Below, one piece after another: positions 54,394 to 62,981 of a stretch of 64,000 nt of DNA. The notes below the pieces were generated by a model that ran no database searches, was not told the DNA's origin, and was given only the letters and a program-made list of their open reading frames with translations. The number at the start of each line of letters is the position of its first letter. Position 1 is the first letter of the stretch. The DNA comes from Mycobacterium dioxanotrophicus (GTDB lineage Bacteria > Actinomycetota > Actinomycetes > Mycobacteriales > Mycobacteriaceae): positions 4,340,001 through 4,404,000 of the forward strand of contig NZ_CP020809.1 in assembly GCF_002157835.1 (NCBI RefSeq). The letters run 5' to 3'. A program made the translations under genes and the position numbers.

Positions 54394-54552
54394 CCCCCTA
54401 TCGCAACATATCTTTCCGCCGAAAAGTCGCTCGCGGGATGGCAGACCGCCCGCGTGAGCGTTGGTGAGCTACTAGGGTGAGGCGCGGCGCCATTAGCCGG
54501 CCTGCCCTCCTGCCAATCGGCCCGCAACCGTCTGTCCCGCAGAGGAGCTCCC

Positions 54553-55359
54553 ATGACCGCACCCGATATCCCCGCAGCCGAATCTGCCGTCGGCGGCTCA
54601 GCGCGCCGCGGTTTCGGCGTCGATGTGGGTGGCAGCGGCGTCAAGGGCGGCATCGTCGATCTCGACACCGGCCAGCTGATCGGCGAGCGGTTCAAACTCG
54701 ACACCCCGCAACCGTCGACCCCTGAGGCGGTCGCCAAGACCGTCGCCGCGGTGGTGCGGGAGTTCGGCTGGACCGGCAGCCTCGGGGTCACCTACCCCGG
54801 CGTGGTCACGAGCGGCGTCGTTCGGACCGCAGCCAACGTCGACAAGGGGTGGATCGGGGTCAACGCCGCGGAGGTCATCAGCGCCGAGCTGGGCGGCCAG
54901 CACGTCACGGTGCTCAACGACGCCGACGCGGCCGGCCTTGCCGAGGAACAGTTCGGTGCGGGCAAGGACAACACTGGCGTGATCGTGTTGCTGACCTTCG
55001 GCACCGGTATCGGCTCCGCGGTCATCCACAACGGTGTGCTGTTGCCCAACACCGAGTTTGGCCACCTTGAGGTCGGCGGCAAGGAAGCCGAGCACCGGGC
55101 CGCCTCGTCGGTCAAGGAACGCAAGGACTGGAGCTACGAGCGCTGGACCGAAGAGGTCACCAAGGTCCTGACCGTCATCGAGAACGCCATCTGGCCGGAT
55201 CTGTTCATCGCAGGCGGCGGCATCAGCCGCAAGGCCGACAAGTGGATTCCGCTGCTGAAGAACCGCACCCCGGTAGTTGCTGCGACGCTGCAGAACAGCG
55301 CGGGCATTGTCGGCGCCGCGATGGCCGCCGTCGCCGACGTCACAGCTACCGGTCGGTAG
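54553..55359 (+). CDS. ppgK: Polyphosphate glucokinase
   Basis: 268 residues, ATG 54553, with AGAGGAG upstream. ROK-type kinase: phosphate-binding GVDVGGSGVKGGIVDLDTG, TFGTGIGSAVIHNGVLLPN, and IAGGGISRKADKW. It phosphorylates glucose with polyphosphate or ATP. Equivalent to Rv2702 and placed before sigA as in all mycobacteria. Confidence 0.95.
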   Translation: MTAPDIPAAESAVGGSARRGFGVDVGGSGVKGGIVDLDTGQLIGERFKLDTPQPSTPEAVAKTVAAVVREFGWTGSLGVTYPGVVTSGVVRTAANVDKGWIGVNAAEVISAELGGQHVTVLNDADAAGLAEEQFGAGKDNTGVIVLLTFGTGIGSAVIHNGVLLPNTEFGHLEVGGKEAEHRAASSVKERKDWSYERWTEEVTKVLTVIENAIWPDLFIAGGGISRKADKWIPLLKNRTPVVAATLQNSAGIVGAAMAAVADVTATGR

Positions 55360-55574
55360 CTTCACGTTCCACAACCGGATACCGGCGGTTCACCACTCCA
55401 AAATTTGCCGCTCGGCACGGCGCACGCACACACTGTCGTTACAATGGTCTTCGGCGGCCGCCTACCGAATAGCGGCGAATATCCCAGCCGATACCAACGC
55501 CAACATTCGACAGCCGACGCTTTCGGTGGTGTATGCCCATGCCCACCGGATTACGAAAGACCGAAAGGGTGTAC

Positions 55575-57005
55575 GTGGCAGCGACAAAAGCAAGCCCGGC
55601 AACCGAAGAGCCGGTGAAGCGCACCGCTACCAAAACCCCCGCCAAGAAGGCCCCGGCCAAGCGGGCGGCGAAAGCAACTGCGGCCAAGGCTCCCGCCAAG
55701 AAGGCCCCGGCCAAGCGGGCGGCGAAGGGTGTTGCGACCAAGCCCGAGGACGTCAATGACGATCTCGAGGCCACCGACGATCTCGAAGCCGAGCCCGGCG
55801 ACGATCTCGACGTCGATGACACCGATCTGGAACTCGACGACGACCTCGATACCGACGACGACGCCGTCGAGGACGATTCCGACGAGGACGACGAAGACGA
55901 GGAAGAGGCCGACGAGGCCACCGCGGAAGGGGCCGTTGCGCCCCCTGCTGCGCCGGCCGCCAAGCCCGCCGCCGAGGACGAGGTCGAAGAACCCTCGGAG
56001 AAGGACAAGGCCTCCGGAGACTTCGTGTGGGACGAAGAGGAGTCCGAGGCCCTGCGGCAGGCCCGCAAGGACGCCGAGCTGACGGCATCGGCCGACTCGG
56101 TCCGTGCCTACCTCAAGCAGATCGGCAAGGTGGCACTGCTCAACGCCGAAGAGGAAGTCGAGCTGGCCAAGCGCATCGAGGCCGGGTTGTTCGCGACCCA
56201 GAAGATGGCCGAGTTCGCCGAAAAGGGCGAGAAGCTCACCACGCAGGTGCGACGCGACTACCAGTGGATCTGCCGCGACGGCGACCGCGCGAAAAACCAT
56301 CTGCTGGAAGCGAACCTGCGTCTGGTGGTGTCGCTGGCCAAGCGCTACACCGGCCGCGGCATGGCGTTCCTGGATCTGATCCAGGAGGGCAACCTCGGTT
56401 TGATCCGCGCCGTCGAGAAGTTCGACTACACCAAGGGCTACAAGTTCTCCACCTACGCGACGTGGTGGATCCGCCAGGCCATCACCCGCGCCATGGCCGA
56501 CCAGGCCCGCACCATCCGTATCCCTGTGCACATGGTCGAGGTCATCAACAAGCTGGGCCGTATCCAGCGTGAGCTTCTGCAGGACCTGGGCCGTGAGCCC
56601 ACGCCCGAAGAGCTGGCCAAGGAAATGGACATCACGCCGGAGAAGGTGCTGGAGATCCAGCAGTACGCGCGTGAGCCGATCTCGCTGGACCAGACCATCG
56701 GTGACGAAGGTGATTCGCAGCTGGGCGATTTCATCGAGGACTCCGAGGCCGTGGTCGCCGTCGACGCCGTCTCGTTCACACTGCTGCAGGATCAGTTGCA
56801 GTCGGTGCTGGAGACGCTGTCCGAGCGCGAGGCCGGCGTTGTCCGGCTGCGGTTCGGCCTCACCGACGGCCAGCCGCGCACGCTCGACGAGATCGGGCAG
56901 GTCTACGGGGTCACCCGTGAGCGCATCCGCCAGATCGAGTCCAAGACCATGAGCAAGCTGCGTCACCCCAGCCGCTCCCAGGTGCTGCGCGACTACCTGG
57001 ACTAG
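55575..57005 (+). CDS. sigA: Principal sigma factor SigA (MysA)
   Basis: 476 residues from GTG 55575 (sequence [11 protein letters not shown] matches the known mycobacterial N-terminus; an in-frame ATG at 55533 is further upstream). Residues ~10-60 are Lys/Ala/Pro-rich, with a [10 protein letters not shown] unit twice. An acidic tract (~60-115) follows. Then region 1.2 ([15 protein letters not shown]), 2.3-2.4 ([17 protein letters not shown]), 3 and 4.2 ([19 protein letters not shown]). It is the housekeeping sigma factor for RNA polymerase. A strong hairpin ends the gene. Confidence 0.96.
   Translation: MAATKASPATEEPVKRTATKTPAKKAPAKRAAKATAAKAPAKKAPAKRAAKGVATKPEDVNDDLEATDDLEAEPGDDLDVDDTDLELDDDLDTDDDAVEDDSDEDDEDEEEADEATAEGAVAPPAAPAAKPAAEDEVEEPSEKDKASGDFVWDEEESEALRQARKDAELTASADSVRAYLKQIGKVALLNAEEEVELAKRIEAGLFATQKMAEFAEKGEKLTTQVRRDYQWICRDGDRAKNHLLEANLRLVVSLAKRYTGRGMAFLDLIQEGNLGLIRAVEKFDYTKGYKFSTYATWWIRQAITRAMADQARTIRIPVHMVEVINKLGRIQRELLQDLGREPTPEELAKEMDITPEKVLEIQQYAREPISLDQTIGDEGDSQLGDFIEDSEAVVAVDAVSFTLLQDQLQSVLETLSEREAGVVRLRFGLTDGQPRTLDEIGQVYGVTRERIRQIESKTMSKLRHPSRSQVLRDYLD
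55638..55726 (+). repeat. Two identical 35-bp direct repeats in the sigA N-terminal coding region
   Basis: The 35-bp units at 55638-55672 and 55692-55726 are identical, with a period of 54 bp (18 codons), so gain or loss of a unit would keep the frame. They encode the KKAPAKRAA segment. They could change in number by slipped replication. Confidence 0.8.
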
Positions 57006-57017
57006 CAACGTCGACAC

Positions 57018-57058
57018 AACGGCGGACCGGATTGTCTCCGGTCCGCCGTTGGCGTTTT
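57018..57058 (+). terminator. sigA terminator hairpin
   Basis: AACGGCGGACCGGA and TCCGGTCCGCCGTT form a perfect 14-bp stem (57018-57050) with a TTGTC loop, starting 13 bp after the sigA stop. A short T-run (57055-57058) follows. The following spacer to 57109 holds no gene. Confidence 0.8.
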
Positions 57059-57109
57059 CCGGGCGCGCTTCCTCAATCACGTTGCCACTCCCCGGTCTTC
57101 GCCTGACCA

Positions 57110-57150
57110 TCAACCTAGATTGACAATCTAGGTTGATAAATCTAGGTTGG
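57110..57150 (+). promoter_or_regulatory. Triple-half-site operator on the promoter of the MarR gene
   Basis: TCAACCTAGATT-GAC-AATCTAGGTTGA (57110-57136) is a perfect 12-bp inverted repeat, and a third half-site, AATCTAGGTTGG, lies at 57139-57150. The promoter TTGACA (57120-57125), 17 bp, TAGGTT (57143-57148) is embedded, with ATG 57155 7 bp on. MarR autorepression is expected. Confidence 0.7.
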
Positions 57151-57154
57151 CCAT

Positions 57155-57592
57155 ATGGCGGAGCCGCCGACCATTCAACACATCGCCGCAGCGCTGTTCG
57201 GCGATATCGCGCTGATCACCCGCCGGGTTCGGCAATTGCAGGCGCCCGGTGATTTGACCCTCCCCGAGCGGGCCGCCCTCGAGCGCCTCGACCGGGGCGG
57301 CCCGACGTCGGCGGCCGATCTGGCCCGGATCGAACAGATCAGCCCTCAGGCAATGGGTGTCATTCTCGGCACGCTGCAGTCCCGAGGTTTCGTGCAGCGC
57401 ACCCGCGATCCGCGCGACGCCCGTCGGCACATCATGTCGCTCACCGCAGCGGGGTCCGAAATCCTGCAGCACAAGCGCGACGCCCGGGTCCGCCATTTCT
57501 CCGAGATCCTCAGGGCGCAGTTCTCCGCCGACGAGCTGCAGACCCTCGCGGCGGCGCTGCCCCTGCTCGAACGGCTGGGCGAACACATCTGA
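57155..57592 (+). CDS. MarR-family repressor
   Basis: 145 residues, ATG 57155, probably leaderless (see the promoter just upstream). The winged HTH reads LTLPERAALERLDRGGPTSAADLARIEQISPQAMGVILGTLQSRGFVQRTRDPRDARR in short pieces; the ISPQAMGVILGTL helix is the recognition helix and DPRDARRH the wing. It probably represses itself and the LLM monooxygenase-like gene 57 bp downstream, responding to a phenolic or other small ligand. Confidence 0.88.
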   Translation: MAEPPTIQHIAAALFGDIALITRRVRQLQAPGDLTLPERAALERLDRGGPTSAADLARIEQISPQAMGVILGTLQSRGFVQRTRDPRDARRHIMSLTAAGSEILQHKRDARVRHFSEILRAQFSADELQTLAAALPLLERLGEHI

Positions 57593-57649
57593 GTCAACGC
57601 CGGCGCGCGGGCGTCAGTAGATCACCACACCAGAAAGGACACGATCCAC

Positions 57650-58522
57650 ATGGAGTTGGGAATTCACTACATCGACTTCCTGCCCGGTGCACCGGAGAAG
57701 CTCGGCCCGACGCTGGCCCAGACCGCCGTCGCTGCCGAACAGGCCGGCGCCACCATGTTCACCCTCGCCGACCACTTCTTCCAGATGGAACAACTCGGCG
57801 ATGCCCACGACCCGTTCCTCGAGGGCTACACCTCGATGGGTTTCCTTGCCGCGCACACCAAGACGATCACGCTGAGCATGCTGGTCACGGGCGTCACGTA
57901 TCGCTATCCGGGCATTCTCGCGAAGACCATCACGACGCTCGACATCCTCTCCCAGGGCCGTACGACGCTGTCGATCGGCGCCGCCTGGTACGACCGAGAG
58001 CACCATGCGCTGGGCGTGCCGTACCCGCCACTGCGGGATCGGTTCGAAATGGTGGAGGAAACCCTGCAGATCTGCGCACAGATGTGGAGCGACAACGACG
58101 GCCCATACCGTGGCAAGCACTACAACCTGGCCGAGACGATCTGCGAGCCGCAACCGATCCAGCGCCCGCCGGTACTGATCGGCGGCGACGGCGAGAAGAA
58201 GACGTTGCGCCTGGTGGCGCAGTACGCCGACATCTGGAACAGCACGACGAGCGGCGCAGCGCTCAAACACAAAACCGAAGTGTTGCAGCGTCATTGCGAC
58301 GACGTCGGACGCGACTACCGCGAGATCCGCAAGACCCTGGGCCTCGGTCCGGATACCGACCCGTTCACCGACCACGCCGGATTCATGCGGACCATGGAGA
58401 CCTACGCCGCGTTGGGCGTCGAGATGGTCAACATCCCGGTGTTCCCCGGCAACCCCGACCCGGTCGGATTTGTCAGTCGGCTCGGCGACGAGATCGTGCC
58501 CGAGCTGGCGTCACTGGGCTGA
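57650..58522 (+). CDS. LLM-class F420-dependent oxidoreductase
   Basis: 290 residues, ATG 57650, with AGAAAGGA upstream. A luciferase-like (alpha/beta)8 barrel: TMFTLADHFFQ, ILAKTITTLDILSQGRTTLSIGAAWYDREH and PPVLIGGDGEKKTLRLVAQYAD, the pattern of mycobacterial F420 enzymes. It probably reduces or oxidises an organic substrate with F420. It likely forms an operon with the MarR gene. Substrate unknown. Confidence 0.85.
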   Translation: MELGIHYIDFLPGAPEKLGPTLAQTAVAAEQAGATMFTLADHFFQMEQLGDAHDPFLEGYTSMGFLAAHTKTITLSMLVTGVTYRYPGILAKTITTLDILSQGRTTLSIGAAWYDREHHALGVPYPPLRDRFEMVEETLQICAQMWSDNDGPYRGKHYNLAETICEPQPIQRPPVLIGGDGEKKTLRLVAQYADIWNSTTSGAALKHKTEVLQRHCDDVGRDYREIRKTLGLGPDTDPFTDHAGFMRTMETYAALGVEMVNIPVFPGNPDPVGFVSRLGDEIVPELASLG

Positions 58523-58658
58523 CCGCGCTGCCCTTCCGGCAGCGCGCTGAGCTGCGCGTTGAGCGTTTGTTGAGGAACGCTTCTGCACTGTTGAGCCGCC
58601 GTTGATGCCCGTCCGGATACTCATTGGCAACAGTCAGCCCGCCCAAAGGGGAAATGCC

Positions 58659-59285
58659 ATGCAGCGCCGAGTGTCCACCTACGTATACGCCGACGACCCG
58701 ATCCTGCAGGCCGGCGTGATCAGTCAACTGCGCATGCGCCCGGAAATCGACGTCGTCGAATCCGGTGACCTCGCCGGCGTCGACGTCGGTATCGCGGTCG
58801 CCGACACTCTCGACGACGAGACCGTCCGCATCCTGCGCTCGCTGAAGAAGGCCGGTGTCGCCCACACCATCCTGGTGATGAGCGCCATCGACGACAACAC
58901 CGTGGTGACCGTCGCCGAGGTCGGGGTGAGCGGGCTGCTCCGCCGCAGCGAGGCCACTCCGGACCTCCTGGTGCGCACGATCCAGAAGGTCGCCGCGGGC
59001 GAAGGGGTCATCCCGTCGGATCTGCTCGGCCACCTCCTGGGACAGGTGGGCCGGTTGCAGCGCCAGGTGCTGTCACCGCGTGGCCTGACCTTCACCGGGT
59101 TGTCCGACCGCGAGGTTCAGGTGTTGCGGTTGATCGCCGACGGCCACGACACCAACGAGATCGCCCGCCAGTTGTGCTACAGCCAGCGCACGGTGAAGAA
59201 CGTCCTGCACGACGTGACCACCCGCCTGCAGTTGCGCAACCGCTCGCACGCCGTCGCCTACGCGGTCCGCGAAGGGCTGATCTGA
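58659..59285 (+). CDS. LuxR-type regulator with degenerate receiver, start of the injection-system cluster
   Basis: 208 residues from ATG 58659 (AAAGGGG upstream; an earlier in-frame ATG at 58602 lacks one). The C-terminal ~65 residues are a clear LuxR HTH (LSDREVQVLRLIADGHDTNEIARQL, then SQRTVKNVLHDVTTRLQLRNR). The N-terminal domain resembles a response-regulator receiver, but the phospho-acceptor Asp region reads VDVGIAVADT and the usual Lys is an Arg (LLRRSE), so phosphorylation is unlikely. It probably governs the genes that follow, 22 bp later. Confidence 0.8.
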   Translation: MQRRVSTYVYADDPILQAGVISQLRMRPEIDVVESGDLAGVDVGIAVADTLDDETVRILRSLKKAGVAHTILVMSAIDDNTVVTVAEVGVSGLLRRSEATPDLLVRTIQKVAAGEGVIPSDLLGHLLGQVGRLQRQVLSPRGLTFTGLSDREVQVLRLIADGHDTNEIARQLCYSQRTVKNVLHDVTTRLQLRNRSHAVAYAVREGLI

Positions 59286-59307
59286 ACCGAGGCCGAGGAG
59301 CGCACCG

Positions 59308-60165
59308 ATGACTGGTGACCCGAACGACCCGACCCAGCAGCTGGGCCGTGCCCACCTCCCCACGGAGCAGGCCTGGTCGCAGGACCCGGAACCGGATCTG
59401 GAGCCGACCCAGTACTCGCCACAACATGATCGCGAGTTCCTGGATCGCGGTGTTGCCCGTACGGCCGGCCCCTACCCCGACCCGCCGGTGCCCGACATCC
59501 CGTGGTTTCGCCGACCGGGCGTGCTGTTCACCGGCGCTGCGATCGCCGCCGCGATCGCTCTGGTGATGTTGTACATCACCTTCCAGCCGAGCGACGGTGG
59601 CGGAACGCCGGTGCACAGCACTGTCACCCAGACCCAGACTTCCACGTCCATCGTGGAAGTTCCTGTCACCCAAGGAAATCCGAACGGCAACGGTTCGAAC
59701 GGCAATGGGTCGAACGGCAATGGACAGTCGGTACCGGACGTAACGCACTGCCCGAACGGTCAGGACGTGGCGGTCGGTCAGGCATGCCCATCCGACAAAA
59801 CCTGCCCCACCGGCACCGTCAACTCCGACGGACAATGCAAGACCGTCACCGAATGCAGCGACGGAACGACGGTTACCGCTCCCACGACGTGCGAAGTTCC
59901 CGCGAAGTGCGCCAACGGGACTGCGCCGGCGAGCGGCCAGACCTGTGCTGGCACGTCGGACGTCACCTGCCCTGGTGGCAGCACCGTGCCGGCCGGGCAG
60001 ACATGCGTGGTCGACCCGGTCCACTGCCCTAATGGCACGACGGTTCCGCCCGGCCAGACGTGCCCGGCGACGAACCCGCCGCCTGACGTGAAATGCCCCG
60101 ACGGCACCACCGCACCGACTCTCGGCGACTGCCCGCCGGTGATCCGAACACCCGCGGGCAACTGA
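59308..60165 (+). CDS. Single-pass membrane protein with seven Cys-rich external repeats
   Basis: 285 residues, ATG 59308 with GAGGAGC upstream. Residues 1-70 are acidic/Pro-rich cytoplasmic. TM is ~71-92. A Thr/Gly/Asn-rich linker (GNGSNGNG) runs to ~145. Residues ~148-280 are seven repeats of the form C-P-N-G-T-T-V-x-x-G-Q-T-C, e.g. CPNGTTVPPGQTC, CPGGSTVPAGQTC, CANGTAPASGQTC. Each unit has a Cys pair, probably a disulfide in the envelope. No enzyme domain. Its position inside the injection cluster suggests an anchor or surface stalk. I know of no described family. Confidence 0.6.
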   Translation: MTGDPNDPTQQLGRAHLPTEQAWSQDPEPDLEPTQYSPQHDREFLDRGVARTAGPYPDPPVPDIPWFRRPGVLFTGAAIAAAIALVMLYITFQPSDGGGTPVHSTVTQTQTSTSIVEVPVTQGNPNGNGSNGNGSNGNGQSVPDVTHCPNGQDVAVGQACPSDKTCPTGTVNSDGQCKTVTECSDGTTVTAPTTCEVPAKCANGTAPASGQTCAGTSDVTCPGGSTVPAGQTCVVDPVHCPNGTTVPPGQTCPATNPPPDVKCPDGTTAPTLGDCPPVIRTPAGN

Positions 60166-60252
60166 CCGCCGCCCGATCGGGCAGAATCCCCTGCCTCCAC
60201 AACGGGACTCACGCTCGTACTCCACAACCGAATCACACGGAACGATGGGCCA

Positions 60253-60933
60253 GTGATACCAGAAGTCGACCATGCGCTACGCACCCTCATCGAGCGTGAG
60301 GCGGTCGACCCTGCCGAGGTCGAGGTGGAATTCGACGCGCCCACCAAGGACTGGGCCAGTCGGCGCAACGCTCCGACCATCGGGGTCTACCTCTACGACA
60401 TCAGGGAGGACCTGCGTCGGCGTGAGCGCGGCCTGCTCAACCAATACGACGGCAACCGGGTAACTGCCCGGCACCTCCCGCCACGACACTTCAAACTGTC
60501 CTATCTGGTGGCTGCCTGGACCCAGCGTCCCGAGGACGAGCACCGACTGCTGTCCGCACTGCTCGGCTGTTTCCTGCGTCATGAGGCACTGCCGGCCGAC
60601 GTTCTCACCGGTTCCCTTGCCGCACTGGGGCTTCCGGTCCCGGTGTCGGTGGCGTTGCCACCTCCGGAGGATCGGTCGTTCGCCGACGTGTGGACGGCGC
60701 TGGGCGGCGAGTTGAAGCCGTCGCTGGACGTCGTCGTCACCGCCCCGACCGACACGGGTCGCAGTTTCGCCGCCGGTCCCCCGGTCTCGCGGCCGCCGGT
60801 GTTGCACGTCGAGGCCGTCGACGATTCGGTGCCGCGCGAGACCGTGCGACGCCGCGCCATAGGCGAACCCGCGTTCGGCGCCGAAGCCCGCGACGACGGC
60901 CTGCGAATCCGCAAGCGCCGGCGCAAGCAGTAG
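60253..60933 (+). CDS. DUF4255/Pvc16-family tail-terminator protein
   Basis: 226 residues, GTG 60253, 87 bp after the Cys-repeat gene. The Pvc16_N domain is recognisable: NAPTIGVYLYDIREDLRRRE, then PPRHFKLSYLVAAWTQRPEDEHRLLSALL, the characteristic pattern of Afp16/Pvc16, which caps the tail tube and sheath in contractile injection systems. C-terminal ~60 residues are charged and may be disordered. Followed 11 bp later by the AAA+ gene, as in eCIS operons. Confidence 0.8.
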   Translation: MIPEVDHALRTLIEREAVDPAEVEVEFDAPTKDWASRRNAPTIGVYLYDIREDLRRRERGLLNQYDGNRVTARHLPPRHFKLSYLVAAWTQRPEDEHRLLSALLGCFLRHEALPADVLTGSLAALGLPVPVSVALPPPEDRSFADVWTALGGELKPSLDVVVTAPTDTGRSFAAGPPVSRPPVLHVEAVDDSVPRETVRRRAIGEPAFGAEARDDGLRIRKRRRKQ

Positions 60934-60944
60934 GAGCCGGGCCG

Positions 60945-62981
60945 ATGGACAGTACGCGATACCTGCTCGGCCGCGCCATGCTGGTGGAGGAACGGATCCG
61001 GGCCCTGGTCGCCCATCGCCGCAGCCATGATCCGGCACCCGATGACCCGTTCCGGGGGCTCTACCTCAGTGACGACGTCGTCGACGCGCTGCTGGCGCCT
61101 ACCCCGTCGCCGCCGGACATCTCGCAGCCCGCGCGGGACACGCTTGAACAGCACGCCGTCGCCGCCGAACGGGCCGGCACCGAATTGCGGCTACGCCGCC
61201 TGGCCCGCTCGGCCGGGCTGGGTGCGCAGGAGGTCGAGTTCCTCGTCATCTGTCAGCTGCCCGATCTCGACAGCCGATTCGAACGCCTCTACGGCTACCT
61301 CAATGACGACGTGACGCGCCGGCGTGCGACGGTCGGTCTGGCACTGGAGCTTTCGGGCCTGTCCCCGATGAACGCCGCCGCCCGCGCGATGCTGGCGCCG
61401 GGGTCGGCGCTGGTGGATCAGGCGTTGGTGGTCGTCGACGACACCGACCGGCCGTTTCTCACCCGCGCGATGCGGGTCCCGGACCGGGTGACCGCGTACC
61501 TGCTCGGTGATGACGCTCCCGACGCCGCGCTGACGGACCTCCTGATCGAACCGGATGAGCATCACTGCACCCAATCCCGCGATATGGCGCGGGCTTTCGC
61601 GGCCGGGCAAAAGTTGTGTTATCTGCGGGAATCGGTCAACGACTCCGGCGTGGCGATCGCCGCGGCGGCGCTGCGATCGGCCGGTCACACCGTGATCTGC
61701 TGCGACGCAGGGCGATTGGTGCGATGCGCCGACGTGGAGAGCACCGTCGTCGTGTTGGGCCGCGAAGCGCTGCTCACCGGCGCCAGCCTCGTGGTGTCGC
61801 CGGTGGACGCACTGGGCCCCGCCACCGCCGACATCGTGTTCCGGTTGGCGCGGATGCCGGTGCCGGTGGTGTTGACCGGCACCGGCGCCTGGAATCCCGG
61901 CTGGTCGGACCGGGTGCCGCTGATCGCCGAAGCCGCCCGCCTCACTGTCGGTGAGCGTGCCGAGCTATGGCGACGCGAACTCGGTTCGCTGGTCGACGGT
62001 ATCGAAGTCGATGAGATCGCCGCGCAGTACGTGTTCGGGCCTCGCCAGATCACCGCCGCGATCACCGCCGGACGGGCGCTGGCGCGGGCCCGCAACGGCG
62101 CGGCTACCGGCGCCGACTTGCGCCGCGGTGCCCGGTCCCAGAACGCCGCGGGCCTAGAGCACCTGGCTCGCCGGATCGAACCCACCGTGGGCTGGGACGA
62201 CTTGGTGCTGCCGGCCAAGACATTGAAGCAATTGCAGGACTTGACCATTCGGGCCCGCAAACGCGAAGTGGTGTTGTCGGACTGGCAGATGCGTCCCGGC
62301 GGCGGCCGCGGCACCGGTGTCACCGCGTTGTTCGCCGGCGACTCGGGTACCGGCAAGACCATGGCGGCCGAGGTCATCGCCGGTGTCCTCGGCCTGGACC
62401 TCTACACCGTCAACCTGGCGACCGTGGTCGACAAGTACATCGGCGAGACCGAGAAGAACCTGGAACGGATCTTCACCGAGGCGTCCCGGGTGAGCGCGGT
62501 GCTGCTGTTCGACGAGGCCGATGCGATCTTCGGCAAGCGCAGCGAAGTCCGCGACGCGCATGATCGATACGCGAACATCGAAAGCGCCTATCTGCTGCAG
62601 CGGATGGAGACGTTCGACGGACTGGCGGTGCTTGCCACCAATCTGCGGGCCAACCTCGACGACGCATTCACCCGTCGCCTCGACATGGTCGTCGACTTTC
62701 CGCTGCCGGACGAAGCGGCACGCCTGGCCTTGTGGCAACGCTGTCTGGCGCCGCCGGTTCCCACCGACGGTGATCTGGAACTATCCGGATACGCCCAGTC
62801 ATTTCCGTTGTCCGGCGGAAATATTCGATCGGCCGCCATCACCGCGGCATATCTGGCCGCCGATACCGGCACCGACGTGTCCGCCGGACACGTGGGCGCC
62901 GCGATCCAACAGGAGTACCGCAAGTTGGGCCGGCTGTTGCCCACCCCCGAATCCGATGAGCGTCAGGAGATTCGACGATGA
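60945..62981 (+). CDS. AAA+ ATPase of eCIS (Pvc15/Afp15) type
   Basis: 678 residues from ATG 60945 (AGGAGCC upstream). N-terminal ~400 residues are a helical adaptor domain with a degenerate ATPase-like fold. The C-terminal AAA+ domain has Walker A GDSGTGKTMA (465-474), Walker B LLFDEADAIFG (520-530), sensor 1 in LATNLRANLDDAFTRR and an Arg finger in its end. This N-domain plus C-terminal AAA+ is the layout of the ATPase always present in extracellular contractile injection systems. It ends ATGA over the next gene. Confidence 0.85.
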   Translation: MDSTRYLLGRAMLVEERIRALVAHRRSHDPAPDDPFRGLYLSDDVVDALLAPTPSPPDISQPARDTLEQHAVAAERAGTELRLRRLARSAGLGAQEVEFLVICQLPDLDSRFERLYGYLNDDVTRRRATVGLALELSGLSPMNAAARAMLAPGSALVDQALVVVDDTDRPFLTRAMRVPDRVTAYLLGDDAPDAALTDLLIEPDEHHCTQSRDMARAFAAGQKLCYLRESVNDSGVAIAAAALRSAGHTVICCDAGRLVRCADVESTVVVLGREALLTGASLVVSPVDALGPATADIVFRLARMPVPVVLTGTGAWNPGWSDRVPLIAEAARLTVGERAELWRRELGSLVDGIEVDEIAAQYVFGPRQITAAITAGRALARARNGAATGADLRRGARSQNAAGLEHLARRIEPTVGWDDLVLPAKTLKQLQDLTIRARKREVVLSDWQMRPGGGRGTGVTALFAGDSGTGKTMAAEVIAGVLGLDLYTVNLATVVDKYIGETEKNLERIFTEASRVSAVLLFDEADAIFGKRSEVRDAHDRYANIESAYLLQRMETFDGLAVLATNLRANLDDAFTRRLDMVVDFPLPDEAARLALWQRCLAPPVPTDGDLELSGYAQSFPLSGGNIRSAAITAAYLAADTGTDVSAGHVGAAIQQEYRKLGRLLPTPESDERQEIRR

